Shown piece after piece: positions 48,836-61,939 of a DNA stretch of 64,000 nucleotides. The position numbers and the translations under genes are program-made. The notes under the pieces are model-generated. The model made no database searches and had not been told where the DNA came from. It was given only the letters and a program-made list of their open reading frames with translations. Every line of letters begins with the position of its first letter. The stretch's first letter is position 1. The stretch comes from CAUJGQ01 sp042408665 (GTDB taxonomy: Bacteria > Chloroflexota > Dehalococcoidia > CAUJGQ01): NCBI GenBank assembly GCA_042408665.1, contig JBHOQW010000151.1, positions 10,226-74,225 on the forward strand, given 5' to 3'.

Positions 48836-49864
48836 CTACTCCGGCGACTTCTCCGAGGAGTGGCCCGGGAAGACGCGGCTGCGCGGGTCGATGAAGTGCT
48901 TGGCATGGTTGGCGGCGATCGCCGCCTCGGCGAAGCCGGTGGCGATCAGGTTGAGCTTGCCGCGGTAGCGGGCGATGTCGCCGGCGGCGAACACGCCGGG
49001 GATGTTGGTGGCCATGGTGCTGTCCACGGCGATGCCGCCGTCCACGATCTCCAGCCCCCACTCGCGGATGGGGCCGATGTTGGCGATGAAGCCCAGGCAC
49101 AGCAGCAGCCGGTCCACCTCCAGGGTGGTCTCCGCGTCCGTGCGGTTGTCGAAGATGGTCACGGCGCGCAGGACGCCGTTCTCGCGCTCCACGCGGCGCA
49201 CCTCGTGGAACACGCGCACGTCCACCGAGGAGCGCATCACCTTGGCCACGGTGTCCTCATGCGCGCGCCAACGGTCGCGCCGGTGGATGAGGGTGGTCTT
49301 GCGGGCGATCGGCTCCAGGTTGAGCGCCCAGTCTAGGGCGCTGTCGCCACCGCCCACGATCAGCACCCGCCGGTCGCGGAACTGCTCCGGGTCACGCACG
49401 AAGTAGAAGACGCTCGTGCCCTCGAGCTCGTCCAGCTCCGGCATGTTGGGCAGCTTGCGCGGGGCGAACGCGCCCACGCCGGCGCAGATGATCACCGTGC
49501 GCGAGCGGTGCTGCTGCCAGTTGGTGGTGAGCAGGAAGGTGCCGTCCGGCTGCCGCTCCAGCTTCTCCACGCGCTCGCCCAGGCACACCGTGGCGCCGAA
49601 CTGAAGCCCCTGCTCAGCGCAGGCGGCCACCAGGTCCTTGCCCTTGATCTTGGGGAAGCCGGCCACGTCGTAGATGTACTTCTCCGGGTAGAGCGCGGCC
49701 ACCTGACCGCCCAGCTCGCCCAGCGAATCGATAATCTTGACGCTCATCTCGCGCATGCCGGCGTAGAACGCGGCGAACAGACCGGTGGGACCGGCACCGA
49801 TGATCGTGCAATCGAAGAGGGCGTCCGGCGGTAGGCGGGGGATGTGCATGCCTTCTTTGGGCAT
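48836..49864 (-). CDS. Ferredoxin-NADP reductase, thioredoxin reductase-like type (FNR2)
   Basis: The 342 residues of flavoprotein start the fold at FDCTIIGAGPTGLFAAFYAGMR, with ELGGQVAALYPEKYIYDVAGFPKIKG after it. The NADPH site is VLIVGGGDSALDWAL, and TNIPGVFAAGDIARYRGKLNLIATGFAEAAIAANHA is at the end. It lacks the CxxC of thioredoxin reductase, so it belongs to the type 2 ferredoxin-NADP reductases. Such an enzyme could reduce the ferredoxin of the P450 pair at 27 kb, but that is inference. I chose ATG 49864, directly after CGAGGAGG; an ATG at 50038 in the same frame with AGGAGC would add a 58-residue disordered tail. Confidence 0.92.
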   Translation of the reverse strand: MPKEGMHIPRLPPDALFDCTIIGAGPTGLFAAFYAGMREMSVKIIDSLGELGGQVAALYPEKYIYDVAGFPKIKGKDLVAACAEQGLQFGATVCLGERVEKLERQPDGTFLLTTNWQQHRSRTVIICAGVGAFAPRKLPNMPELDELEGTSVFYFVRDPEQFRDRRVLIVGGGDSALDWALNLEPIARKTTLIHRRDRWRAHEDTVAKVMRSSVDVRVFHEVRRVERENGVLRAVTIFDNRTDAETTLEVDRLLLCLGFIANIGPIREWGLEIVDGGIAVDSTMATNIPGVFAAGDIARYRGKLNLIATGFAEAAIAANHAKHFIDPRSRVFPGHSSEKSPE

Positions 49865-50214
49865 GACCTCCTCGCGGACCGGCTCGGCCAGCACCGCGTG
49901 CTGGGCGGGCGGCGCGGCGCGCGGGTCCTCGGTGACGCTCACCCGCGCGGAGCCCACGTTCGTCTCGCGCTCTCCCGGGCCTGTGGCCCCGGGAGGCTGG
50001 GGCGTCGTCGACTGCATGTCACGCCGGTTCTCGCTCATGCCCGTCCGTGCTCCTGGTGGGTAGTGACGCTCCCCATTCATAACCATACCGCGCCGCCAGG
50101 CCGGTGGCAGCATCGTCCCCCTCCATGGCCGGATGCTGCCGCTTACGCACCGCGGGTGGCGACGGGATGTCCACGCCGGCGCCACGCAGGGTCTTTGAGG
50201 CCGAAGCGCGCGCT

Positions 50215-50613
50215 CTAGGCAAGGTCGCGGCCGAAATCGCGCAGGGAGCGGAACACGAGGCCCAGGCCGCCGAAGAGCAGCACCAACATCACCACCGTGG
50301 AGAACAACGAGGTCGGACGGAAGAAGAAGGTGAGGTGGGAGATAATGCCGGCGAAGACGATCACCGCGCCGACCAGGGTGAGCGCCCAGCCCAGCAGCGA
50401 GCGGCCATCCAGAAACAGGAAAAAGATGCCAAAGATGAGCGGCACGAGGGAGAGCGAGTAGCCGCTTATGCCGAACAACTCCCACGGCGAGCTGACCACC
50501 GTGACGCGGTCGATGAACAGGTAGCCGCCCACGATGGCCATCACCAGCCCGAGGAGGAAGGTGCCCAGGCCGCCGCTGGTGCCGCCCGGGCGCCGCAGCC
50601 GCTCCACATCCAT
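50215..50613 (-). CDS. Four-helix membrane protein, unknown function
   Basis: This is a 132-residue integral membrane protein. Hydrophobic helices lie at about 18-36 (GTFLLGLVMAIVGGYLF), 50-67 (LSLVPLIFGIFFLFL), 74-93 (LLGWALTLVGAVIVFAGII) and 103-120 (STVVMLVLLFGGLGLVF). The basic tail RSLRDFGRDLA is cytosolic. No family is recognised. GCGGAGG precedes ATG 50613, and TATACT at 50636-50641 gives a short leader. A 175-base gap to 50040 holds no gene. Confidence 0.78.
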   Translation of the reverse strand: MDVERLRRPGGTSGGLGTFLLGLVMAIVGGYLFIDRVTVVSSPWELFGISGYSLSLVPLIFGIFFLFLDGRSLLGWALTLVGAVIVFAGIISHLTFFFRPTSLFSTVVMLVLLFGGLGLVFRSLRDFGRDLA

Positions 50614-50635
50614 GCCCGCACCTCCGCTCGCGGGC

Positions 50636-50641
50636 AGTATA
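50636..50641 (-). promoter_or_regulatory. -10 element TATACT before the four-helix membrane protein
   Basis: Read leftward, CCGTATACTGCC gives TATACT 22 bases before ATG 50613. The -35 region is not recognisable. Confidence 0.45.
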
Positions 50642-50677
50642 CGGACCCGCCCCACGCCGCCAGAAGCCGGCTCCGTC

Positions 50678-51748
50678 TCACTCCGTCGGCGGAGGGAACA
50701 GGGCGTCCAGGCGGCTCAGGGCCTCCTCAGCCAGGCGTTGCGGGTAGGCGGGGTCGCGCGGGTTGCCCAGCACCAGCGGATAGCGCCCGGTGTCCTGGGG
50801 CGCCGCGCGGGTGGTCAGGCGCCGCTCCGGGTCCAGCACCAGGCGCAGACCGCGCACCCCTTCCACGAACAGGTGCGGTACCATCACGGCATCCTCGGCG
50901 GGGGCCAGCAGGCGGCAGGCGGTGGCGGCCAGCGCCAGGAGCCGCTCGCGCAGGTGGGCGGCGGTGTCCAGCTCCTCGTGGTAGGGGCGGCGCTGCACCT
51001 CGCCGGCGGCCACGCTGCCGTTGCGCGTCACCCGGATGTAGGCGCCCGTCTCGCCTGGGGTGCGCAGCTCGATCTCGCCCGGGCTCACCTGCGGCTCCAC
51101 CTCGTGCAGGTTGTGCGCGCGCACGAACGGGTCGTCTGCCGGCGCCAGCGCCCCGGCCGCCGCGGCGCTGAACGGTTCGGCCGTGGGCTCGTGGGTGCAG
51201 GCGATGATCGCCAGGTTGTAGAAGGCGTAGTGGGCCAGCGCCAGCTTCTCCGCCATGGCGTCGATCAGGCGACCGGCGCGCTCGCGCTCGCCGCGACCGC
51301 GGGCGTAGAGGTCGTCCAGCTCCCGTCGGCTCGTCACCGGGCGCATGCCCTCCTCGGTGAGGCGGGGGATGACGCCCGTATCGGTGACCAGGTGCGGCGT
51401 GGAGGGGCTCATGCGCACGCGCACCACCAGCACGCCGCCCACGGGCGTTTCCACCAGGCGCGTGCGCACCAGGTGGCCGATGGGCGGATCGATCTTGGCC
51501 AGGCCGGCCGCCAGCACCGCCTCCGCCTCCGCCACGGGCAGGCCGCGGGCGCGCGTGAGCGTGCCGTCGGGCGCCATCATCGCGCCCAGCAGCAGGTCAC
51601 CACCGCGGCTGTTGGCCAGGGCGGCGGCGGCCCGGGCGACGATGTCGGCGTGCGGGGCGGGCAGACACAGGGTCCGCAGCGGGTCGAGCCGCCCGCCCGC
51701 CAACTGGTCGGCGGTCCACGGGTCGAGGAGGTGCAGGGTGACGTCCAT
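50678..51748 (-). CDS. AlbA_2 (Schlafen-like) domain protein
   Basis: The 356 residues contain an AlbA_2-type nucleic acid or ATP-binding module at about 30-150. Clues are AALANSRGGDLLLGAMM (like the F-x-NxxGG core), RGLPVAEAEAVLAAGLAKIDPPI, VLVVRVRMSPSTPHLVTDTGVIPRLTEEGM and SRRELDDLYARGRGERER. The rest (about 170-356) is unknown, with helices and an ERLLALAATACRLL stretch. AlbA_2 modules occur in regulators and RNA-related proteins. Function is uncertain. It ends 64 bases upstream of the four-helix membrane protein start and may share an operon with it. The ATG at 51748 is the only reasonable start. Confidence 0.68.
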   Translation of the reverse strand: MDVTLHLLDPWTADQLAGGRLDPLRTLCLPAPHADIVARAAAALANSRGGDLLLGAMMAPDGTLTRARGLPVAEAEAVLAAGLAKIDPPIGHLVRTRLVETPVGGVLVVRVRMSPSTPHLVTDTGVIPRLTEEGMRPVTSRRELDDLYARGRGERERAGRLIDAMAEKLALAHYAFYNLAIIACTHEPTAEPFSAAAAGALAPADDPFVRAHNLHEVEPQVSPGEIELRTPGETGAYIRVTRNGSVAAGEVQRRPYHEELDTAAHLRERLLALAATACRLLAPAEDAVMVPHLFVEGVRGLRLVLDPERRLTTRAAPQDTGRYPLVLGNPRDPAYPQRLAEEALSRLDALFPPPTE

Positions 51749-51840
51749 GTTCCGGTTCGAACGGTTGTCTTATGGCTGCCGGGGGGCTCCGTCGCTCAGG
51801 GTAGCGTAGCGGCGCCTCAGGTGCACGGGCGGGGCCGCTC

Positions 51841-51846
51841 TATACT
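51841..51846 (+). promoter_or_regulatory. -10 element TATACT directly before an FAD-dependent reductase gene
   Basis: TATACT ends seven bases before ATG 51854. The expected transcription start is at or next to the ATG, so the mRNA may be leaderless. Confidence 0.5.
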
Positions 51847-51853
51847 CGGGGTG

Positions 51854-53068
51854 ATGGATGAGTGCTGGGATGTGGTCATCGCCGGCGCCGGGCCGGCGGG
51901 CTGTGCCGCGGCCGCCCTGCTGGCCGCGCGCAACTGGCGGGTGCTGCTCCTGGATCGAGGGCCGGTGCCGCACCCGCGCCTGTGCACGCACGCGATTATG
52001 CCCGCCGGGCTGTCCGTGCTGGCGGCCATGGGCGTGCTGGACGAGGTGGAGCGGGCCGGGGCGCAGCGCTGGTGGGGTGTGCGCCTGACGCTGAACGGCG
52101 TGCGCCTGGAGGCATCCCTGCCGCGCGGCTGGTGCGAGCACCCCTACGGCCTCAGCCTGCGCCGTCACCTGCTGGACCCCATCCTGCTGGGCGCGGTGTG
52201 CCGCCAGCCGACCGCCGAGGTGCGTCTGGGCTGGAGCGTGGAGGCGCTGCTCGGCCGTGAGGGCATTGTGACCGGTGTGCGGGCGCGCGGCCCCGCGGAC
52301 GAGACCCGGCGCATCGGCGCGCGGCTGGTGGTGGCCGCCGATGGACGCCGCTCCCGCCTGGCACGTCTGGCGCGCCTGCCGGAACGGCTGCTGCCCAACC
52401 GGCACACGGCGCTCATCGCCTACCTGGACGGCGTGCCGGGGGAGGAGCGCCCCTGCCTGGAGGGCTTTTACGACCGGGGCCGCTCCGCCTCCATGCTCCC
52501 CGCCGACGCCGGCCTGCGCGTGGCCGGCGTGATGGTGCCGCCGGACCGCTGGCCGCGCGCTGAATGGGGCGAGCGGATGCTGGCGGAGCTGCGCCGCTAC
52601 CCCGGCCTGCGTGAGCGGCTGCGCCACGTCCGTCTGGCCACCCGGCCGGTGCCGGTACGCGGCCTGCGCAATGCCCTGCGCCGCACGACGCGGCCCGGCT
52701 TCGCCGCTATCGGCGACGCCGCCACCCAGACCGACCCCGCCTTCGGGCAGGGCATCTCCTGGGCGCTGCGCGCCGGCAGTCGCCTAGCGGAGGCGGCGCA
52801 TCACGCGCTGGCAGCCGGCGACGGGCCGGTGACATTGCCGCCGCGGATCGCCTGGGAGCCGGTGTTTCTGCCGCTGTTCTTCGGGATCAGCCTGCTCTCG
52901 GCCGTGCCGCCCGGCTCCCTGCTGGAGCAGGCCATCATGGCCTCGGCCGCCGGCTCACCCCTGACCGCGCCCGCGCTGCGCCTGGCGTTGGGCTTCGCCG
53001 TGCGTCCGCGCCCGGCGCCCGCGCGGTCCACCGCCGCGGCATGGCTGCGGAGCGCCCTCGGGCGCTGA
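51854..53068 (+). CDS. FAD-dependent oxidoreductase, geranylgeranyl reductase family-like
   Basis: This 404-residue group A flavoprotein has the FAD fingerprint DVVIAGAGPAGCAAAALLA at the N-terminus, then DRGPVPHPRLCTHAIMPAG, the second FAD motif ARLVVAADGRRSRLA, and the third FAIGDAATQTDPAFGQGISWALRAG-type motif (AAIGDAATQTDP). It belongs to the geranylgeranyl reductase / aromatic hydroxylase superfamily; the exact reaction is undecided. No ribosome site is present, and the -10 element is only seven bases away. It is divergent from the AlbA_2-like gene. Start ATG 51854. Confidence 0.85.
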   Translation: MDECWDVVIAGAGPAGCAAAALLAARNWRVLLLDRGPVPHPRLCTHAIMPAGLSVLAAMGVLDEVERAGAQRWWGVRLTLNGVRLEASLPRGWCEHPYGLSLRRHLLDPILLGAVCRQPTAEVRLGWSVEALLGREGIVTGVRARGPADETRRIGARLVVAADGRRSRLARLARLPERLLPNRHTALIAYLDGVPGEERPCLEGFYDRGRSASMLPADAGLRVAGVMVPPDRWPRAEWGERMLAELRRYPGLRERLRHVRLATRPVPVRGLRNALRRTTRPGFAAIGDAATQTDPAFGQGISWALRAGSRLAEAAHHALAAGDGPVTLPPRIAWEPVFLPLFFGISLLSAVPPGSLLEQAIMASAAGSPLTAPALRLALGFAVRPRPAPARSTAAAWLRSALGR

Positions 53069-53294
53069 TCGTCCGATGAATTCTATAGCTTACGTCTATA
53101 CAAACTGTCTTGGCAAATAGAGCATACCCGGCTTATCGTGGGGTATGGCCGGTGCTCTGCCCGTCGGTGATCGGCCGTCCGGTTGGACGGGGATGCATCG
53201 CACCGGCGATCCGCGTCGGATTGCGGGTTTCTTGGTCAGATGAACGCGTAGGAACGCCGGCCGCTAGCCGTGCCGGCGTCGAGGGGTGATGGTC

Positions 53295-53441
53295 ATGGCG
53301 CGATGTGCGATCTGTCGTGAACCCTTGACCGAGCCGGAGCATGAGGGGGCGCGGCTGTGCGTGCTGTGCGCGCACCGCACCACGGAGCGGGCCCGCCCGC
53401 AACCGCGTCCGCTGGAGGCCGGCGTGCTCGACACGGCGTGA
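53295..53441 (+). CDS. Small zinc-ribbon protein
   Basis: This is a 48-residue protein. CAIC and CVLC (Cys4, Cys7, Cys22, Cys25) form a two-knuckle zinc site, followed by a basic, Pro-rich tail ending AGVLDTA. GAGGGG lies eight bases before ATG 53295; an in-frame ATG at 53289 is an alternative. An A+T-rich region at 53069-53140 (for example TTGGCA at 53110) could hold its promoter. A strong hairpin follows the gene. Short proteins of this type are often missed by gene finders; the role is unknown. Confidence 0.7.
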   Translation: MARCAICREPLTEPEHEGARLCVLCAHRTTERARPQPRPLEAGVLDTA

Positions 53442-53474
53442 GGCCGTGGACGGGCGCGGCGCGCGAAAGAGAGG

Positions 53475-53508
53475 AGGGCCAGGGACCACATCATCGGTTC
53501 CTGGCCCT
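53475..53508. terminator. Bidirectional terminator between the zinc-ribbon gene and aceB
   Basis: Arms of 13 bases, AGGGCCAGGGACC (53475-53487) and GGTTCCTGGCCCT (53496-53508), pair with one G-T wobble around an eight-base loop. On the minus strand the pyrimidine-rich CCTCTCTTTCGC follows, so it suits the malate synthase transcript best. Confidence 0.75.
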
Positions 53509-53530
53509 GTGCGTGTCAGGGGGTGGCGCG

Positions 53531-55132
<1,602 letters not shown>

Positions 55133-55380
55133 GAGAAGCCTCCGACCAGGGGTGATGGCAGACCACCCGCGTGATGCGCACTATGCGCCACCCGGTGCGG
55201 GGATGCAAGAGGATGAGCCGGACGGCGGAGAGCCGGGGATGCGGGAAACGGTCGGTACTGATGGCCAGCGGGGTCATAGCCGTCCAACTTGCCAGTCCCG
55301 CACCTGCCCGGATGGGCGGTGTGCCCGCCACACGAACGCGCCATTCTGAGAGAGCACTCTCCCCGGAGGTGTGACGCCGC

Positions 55381-57258
55381 GTGTCCACGCCATCCGTCAA
55401 CGGTCGCGCGCCAGTGCCCCCGCTCGAGGGGTGGGGGCACCACGGCGGGCCGTGGGGCAGCCTGCGACGGGCAAAGCCCCAGCGCCCCGCCTGGCCCACC
55501 CTGCGCCGGGCGCTGGCGCTGTTGTGGCCGCACCGCCTGCTGTTCGCCGTCTACCTGCTCACCATCCTGGTGACCTCCACCGTGGGGCTGGGGCCACCCC
55601 TGCTTATCCGTCGGCTGATCGACGTGGCCATTCCCCGGCGAGACGGGTTCCAGCTTAACCTGCTGGTCCTGGTGATGGTGGCGCTGGTCACCCTCGGCGC
55701 CCTCGTGGGCGTGCTGCGCTCCTACCTCAGCAACCTGGCCGGACAGCGCGTGGTGTACGACCTGCGCGTGCGCCTGTACCGGCACCTGAGCGGCATGTCC
55801 CTGCGCTGGTTCACGGCCACCCGCACCGGTGAGGTGCTCTCACGGGTGAGCAACGACGTGGGCGGCGTGCAGGACGTGGTGAGCAACACCCTGGGCGCGG
55901 TGCTGGAGAACGCGATCATCGCCGGCAGCACGCTAGTGGTGATGCTGGCCCTGGACTGGCGGCTGGCGCTGTTCACCGTCGCCTTTTTGCCCGTGTTCGT
56001 GCTGCCGGCGCGGCGGGTGGGCAACCTGCAACGGGCGCTGCTGTCTGAGACCCAGGCGCAGCTCGCCACCCTGAACGCGCACATGCAGGAGACGCTCTCC
56101 GTGAGCGGCGCCCTGCTGGTCAAGACCTTCGGGCGTCAGGCCGAGGAGCTGGAGGCGTTCCGGCAGACGGCGGCCCGCATCCGCGACCTCACCATCCGCC
56201 GGGCGATGATCGGGCGCTGGTTCGGCATGGCGATGGGGCTGTTCGGTTCGATCACCCCGGCCGTGGTGTACTGGTACGGCGGGCACCGCATCATCGGCGG
56301 CGAGGCCTCGCTGGGCACCGTGGTGGCCATCGCCGGGCTGGCCGGCCGGCTGTTCGGCCCCATCTCGGCGCTGTTGGGGGTGCATATCACCGTGCTCTCC
56401 TCGCTGGCCCTGTTCGAGCGCGTGTTCGAGTACCTGGACCTCAAACAGGAGATCACGGACCGGCCCGGCGCCCGGCCGCTGCGCGCGGTGCGCGGCCACG
56501 TGCGCTTCGAGGACGTGTGGTTCTCCTACGTCCCCGGACGGCCGGTCCTGCGCGGCGTCTCGTTTGACCTGCCGCCGGGGACGTTCGCGGCGCTGGTGGG
56601 GCCGTCCGGCGCCGGCAAGACCACCATCGCCTACCTGGTGCCGCGCCTGTACGACGTGGACCGCGGGCGGGTGACGATCGACGGCCACGACGTGCGCGAC
56701 GTGACGCTGGCCTCGCTGGCTGCCAATATCGGCGTGGTTAGCCAGGAGCCCCACCTGTTCCACGCCTCCATCCGCGAGAACCTGCGCTATGCCCGGCCGG
56801 ATGCCACCGATGCGGAGATCGAGGCGGCGGCACGGGCGGCCAACATCCACGAGTTCATCATGACGCTGCCCCAGGGCTACGACACCGTGGTGGGCGAGCG
56901 CGGCTATCGGCTCTCCGGCGGGGAGAAGCAGCGGGTGGCCATCGCCCGCGCCCTGCTCAAAGACCCGGCCATCCTTATCCTTGATGAGGCCACGTCCAGC
57001 GTGGACACCGCCACGGAGCGCGCCATCCAGGAGGCCCTGGAGCGGTTGACGCGCGGCCGCACGGTGCTGGCCATTGCCCACCGCCTGTCCACCGTGTTGG
57101 CCGCCGACATCATTCTCGTGATCGAGGGCGGCCACGTGGTGGAGTCGGGCAGCCACGCCGAGCTGCTGGCCCGCGGCGGGACCTATGCCCGACTGTACGA
57201 GCAGCAATTCCGACTGCGGCGGGCGCCGGCGCCCGCCCGCGACGCACCGGCCACCTGA
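55381..57258 (+). CDS. ABC transporter, fused membrane and ATPase half-transporter
   Basis: The 625-residue exporter has six transmembrane helices at about 48-330 and an ATPase domain at about 375-610. The Walker A is GPSGAGKTT, Q-loop VVSQEPHLFHASIRENL, signature LSGGEKQRVAIARALL, Walker B AILILDEATSSVD and H-loop AIAHRLSTVLAAD. It works as a homodimer or with another half-transporter and moves lipid, drug or peptide outward; no partner is adjacent. GTG 55381 follows GGAGGTG at a slightly long spacing. A 40-residue Pro/Arg-rich leader precedes the first helix. Confidence 0.94.
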   Translation: MSTPSVNGRAPVPPLEGWGHHGGPWGSLRRAKPQRPAWPTLRRALALLWPHRLLFAVYLLTILVTSTVGLGPPLLIRRLIDVAIPRRDGFQLNLLVLVMVALVTLGALVGVLRSYLSNLAGQRVVYDLRVRLYRHLSGMSLRWFTATRTGEVLSRVSNDVGGVQDVVSNTLGAVLENAIIAGSTLVVMLALDWRLALFTVAFLPVFVLPARRVGNLQRALLSETQAQLATLNAHMQETLSVSGALLVKTFGRQAEELEAFRQTAARIRDLTIRRAMIGRWFGMAMGLFGSITPAVVYWYGGHRIIGGEASLGTVVAIAGLAGRLFGPISALLGVHITVLSSLALFERVFEYLDLKQEITDRPGARPLRAVRGHVRFEDVWFSYVPGRPVLRGVSFDLPPGTFAALVGPSGAGKTTIAYLVPRLYDVDRGRVTIDGHDVRDVTLASLAANIGVVSQEPHLFHASIRENLRYARPDATDAEIEAAARAANIHEFIMTLPQGYDTVVGERGYRLSGGEKQRVAIARALLKDPAILILDEATSSVDTATERAIQEALERLTRGRTVLAIAHRLSTVLAADIILVIEGGHVVESGSHAELLARGGTYARLYEQQFRLRRAPAPARDAPAT

Positions 57259-57281
57259 CGCGGCCCACCGCCGGCGTGCGG

Positions 57282-58286
57282 TCACCGAAAGGCCGGGATA
57301 ATGGAGCGGGCGCAGGCCTCGATGAACGCCGGGCCGGGCATGTTCGGCTGGAGGATAATGTGTCGCATCCAGGGAAAGCGGGCCACAAGGGTCTCGATCT
57401 GCGCCCGCACCTCCGCCGCCGTGCCCATCAGGCAGAAGCGGCGCGCCACCTCAACGGGAATGGCGGCCACGTGGCGAGCGGCGAGGTCCATATCAAAGGC
57501 GTGGTGAAAGTCCGGCCGCACCTCTTTGAGGATCTCGTGCACCGGCGCGCACGGCCACGTCAGGCCCAGGCGCCGCCAGAGACCGGGGTTGACCTCGTAG
57601 TAGCCGGCGGCCATCACCTTGCCGCGCGCCGCCACCAGATTCGGGTCGTCGTGGATCACGGTGTGGAAGTGGCCGGCCACGAACAGGCGGTCGGGGTCGC
57701 GTCCCGCCTCAAGGGCGCCCTGTCGGAACTCGTCGTAGCCCCATTGCACCAGCTCCGGGTCCGTGCCCACGCGGATCACGGCGCCGTCCGCCACGCGCCC
57801 GGCCATGCGCAGCGTTTTGGGCCCGCTGCCGGCCACGATCACCGGCACCGGCCGGGCGTGCTCCAGGCGCGAGGGTGCCGTCCAACCCAGCGGCACGCCC
57901 TCGCCGGCCAGGAGGGCGCGAATCACGTGCACCGCCCGCTCCGTCTCGGCCAGGCGTGCCGGCCGCAGCCCCACCTGCCACACGGCGGTGTCGCCCGCGC
58001 CCAGGCCGAGGATGACGCGCCCGGGGGCGTACAGGTCCACCGTGGCGATGCTGCCCGCGATCACGCTCGGATGGCGCGTCACCGGGTTGACGAGCAGCGT
58101 GCCGGCCACGGCGCGCTCGGTGTGCTGGAGCGCCGTGAGCACGTTGACGAAGACGTCGCCGGTGCGGAGTTGGCTGTCCGGGAACCACAGGTGCGTGAAC
58201 CCGGCCGCCTCCGCCGCGCGGCACGTCTCGATCAGCCGCTGAGGGTGCGGGAAGCCGAAGCGGTTGGTGCCGAACGTGACCGTCAT
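57282..58286 (-). CDS. LLM class flavin-dependent oxidoreductase
   Basis: This 334-residue luciferase-like barrel enzyme uses F420 or FMN. It has the start VTFGTNRFGFPHPQRLIETCRAAEAAGFTHLWFPDSQL, then PVTRHPSVIAGSIATVD, GRVILGLGAGDTAVWQVGLRP, IVAGSGPKTLRMAGRVADGAVIRVG, and LVARFPWMRHIILQPNMPG. These are the marks of the methylenetetrahydromethanopterin reductase-like group. The substrate is unknown. GGAGGACG precedes ATG 58286; open frame upstream to 58661 is not supported. It converges with the ABC transporter gene. Confidence 0.92.
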   Translation of the reverse strand: MTVTFGTNRFGFPHPQRLIETCRAAEAAGFTHLWFPDSQLRTGDVFVNVLTALQHTERAVAGTLLVNPVTRHPSVIAGSIATVDLYAPGRVILGLGAGDTAVWQVGLRPARLAETERAVHVIRALLAGEGVPLGWTAPSRLEHARPVPVIVAGSGPKTLRMAGRVADGAVIRVGTDPELVQWGYDEFRQGALEAGRDPDRLFVAGHFHTVIHDDPNLVAARGKVMAAGYYEVNPGLWRRLGLTWPCAPVHEILKEVRPDFHHAFDMDLAARHVAAIPVEVARRFCLMGTAAEVRAQIETLVARFPWMRHIILQPNMPGPAFIEACARSIIPAFR

Positions 58287-58745
58287 CAGCGTCCTCCGGC
58301 GTGCGGTGGTTTCCGTCCCCATCCGGCCCGAACGCCGGATGCGACCGCGCGCCGATAGTAAACACGCCGCCGGCGTCACGGTCCACCCGGGCGGCGCCGC
58401 GTCGCGGGTCTTGCCCGATGACGCGGTGAAGAGATTGCCTGACAGACCGGGCGCCGCTCCCGTCGGCATGCTAGACGTGGTCGCCGGGCCCCGTCGGACG
58501 CCGGGCCATCTCGCCCTGGGCTGTGTCCCGTGCGTTCCGGCAGCCCCCGCCGATGACCGTATGCGCCCCCGGGCGCCGTCGGCGCCGGCGTGGGGGCGGG
58601 CGATCCCGCGGTCCACGATTGGGGGAGACACGGACGGCGATATTCGCGAAGATGGACTCATCAGCAGCTACCGCGTGCGGAAGGGTGAGCGCCGCCCGGG
58701 CTCGCCCTGCCGCGCGCCAGAAGCGCTGGGAAGGGATGCGCACCG
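58287..58745. other. Intergenic region between divergent genes
   Basis: These 459 bases contain no supported gene. TACTAT (minus strand, 58356-58361) is a possible -10 element for the LLM oxidoreductase gene. No heat-shock operator such as CIRCE is visible before the HSP20-lon operon. Confidence 0.45.
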
Positions 58746-59158
58746 ATGCGATACCGCCGCCTGAGCTACCGTTACGCCGAGATCGTGTCCGACCTGGGGC
58801 CGGGACCGCTGGGTGACCCGTGGCGCGCGCGCCTGCCGGTAACGCTGGCCCGCACCTACTGGCGCCCGCCGGTGGACCTCTACGAGACCGAGGCGGCCAT
58901 CATCGTCAAGACCGAGGTCGCCGGTATGGCGGAAGAAGACTTTGAGGTGCTCCTGTACGAGGACACCCTGGTGATTGAAGGCACGCGCCCTTGGGAGCAA
59001 CCGGCTGAAGAGACCCGCTTCCACGCCGTTGAGGTCCGCTACGGCCCCTTCCGCGTGGAGGTGCCGATCCGTGTCCCCATCGACCGCGACCGGGTGGAGG
59101 CGCGCTACGAGCGGGGCTTCCTGGTGGTGACGTTGCCGAAGGCGGAGGTAGCGAGGCC

Positions 59159-59162
<4 letters not shown>
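58746..59162 (+). CDS. HSP20-family small heat shock protein, divergent
   Basis: This 138-residue crystallin-type chaperone has a domain from about residue 42 (RPPVDLYETEAAIIVKTEVAGMAEEDFEV) through YEDTLVIEGTRP, FHAVEVRYGPFRVEVPI and YERGFLVVTLPKAE. The C-terminus stops there, without the I-x-V anchor found in the other HSP20 in this window. It lies in the same transcript as lon: its TGA overlaps the lon ATG (ATGA), so translation is coupled. That arrangement suggests holding of damaged proteins followed by their degradation. GAAGGGATG lies before ATG 58746. Confidence 0.93.
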
Positions 59163-61594
<2,432 letters not shown>

Positions 61595-61800
61595 GCGGGC
61601 GGGTGCGGAATCGCCTGTCGCCGCCGGCCGGCCCAGGCACAGGCCCTCACGCGAAGGCGGGCCCTCGCCGAGAGACGGGCCCTCACCCCTGGTCAGTGGT
61701 GAGCGATGAGCGATGAGGGGGGGTGCGTGGCCGGCGCTCACTCATCGCGCAGCACGCAGCACGGGCGAGGGGGGAGAGGGGACCGGCCCTCACCCCCCTG

Positions 61801-61831
61801 CCCCCTCTCCCTCTTGGCGAGGGAGAGGGGG
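61801..61831. repeat. Palindromic hairpin, repeat relative
   Basis: Arms CCCCCTCTCCCTC (61801-61813) and GAGGGAGAGGGGG (61819-61831) pair over 13 bases with loop TTGGC. Upstream it has CCGGCCCTCACCCCCCTG, like the flank of other copies. Confidence 0.75.
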
Positions 61832-61867
61832 GTCTGACGTCGGCGAAGATGATGCGCGATGATGCTC

Positions 61868-61920
61868 CCCTCTCCCGCAAGGCGGGAGAGGGTGCCGAGC
61901 GGAGCGAGGCGGGTGAGGGC
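61868..61920 (+). repeat. Dispersed palindromic repeat, copy 2
   Basis: Arms CCCTCTCCCGC (61868-61878) and GCGGGAGAGGG (61882-61892) enclose AAG. The 28-base tail (61893-61920) is the exact reverse complement of 2358-2385. Confidence 0.85.
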
Positions 61921-61939
61921 CGGGCCCGTCCCCGCACTC

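Noticed and set aside
50534..51853. Long plus-strand extension ahead of the FAD reductase
   Set aside because: It is antisense to the AlbA_2-like gene and low-complexity; the FAD fingerprint begins at residue 6 from ATG 51854.
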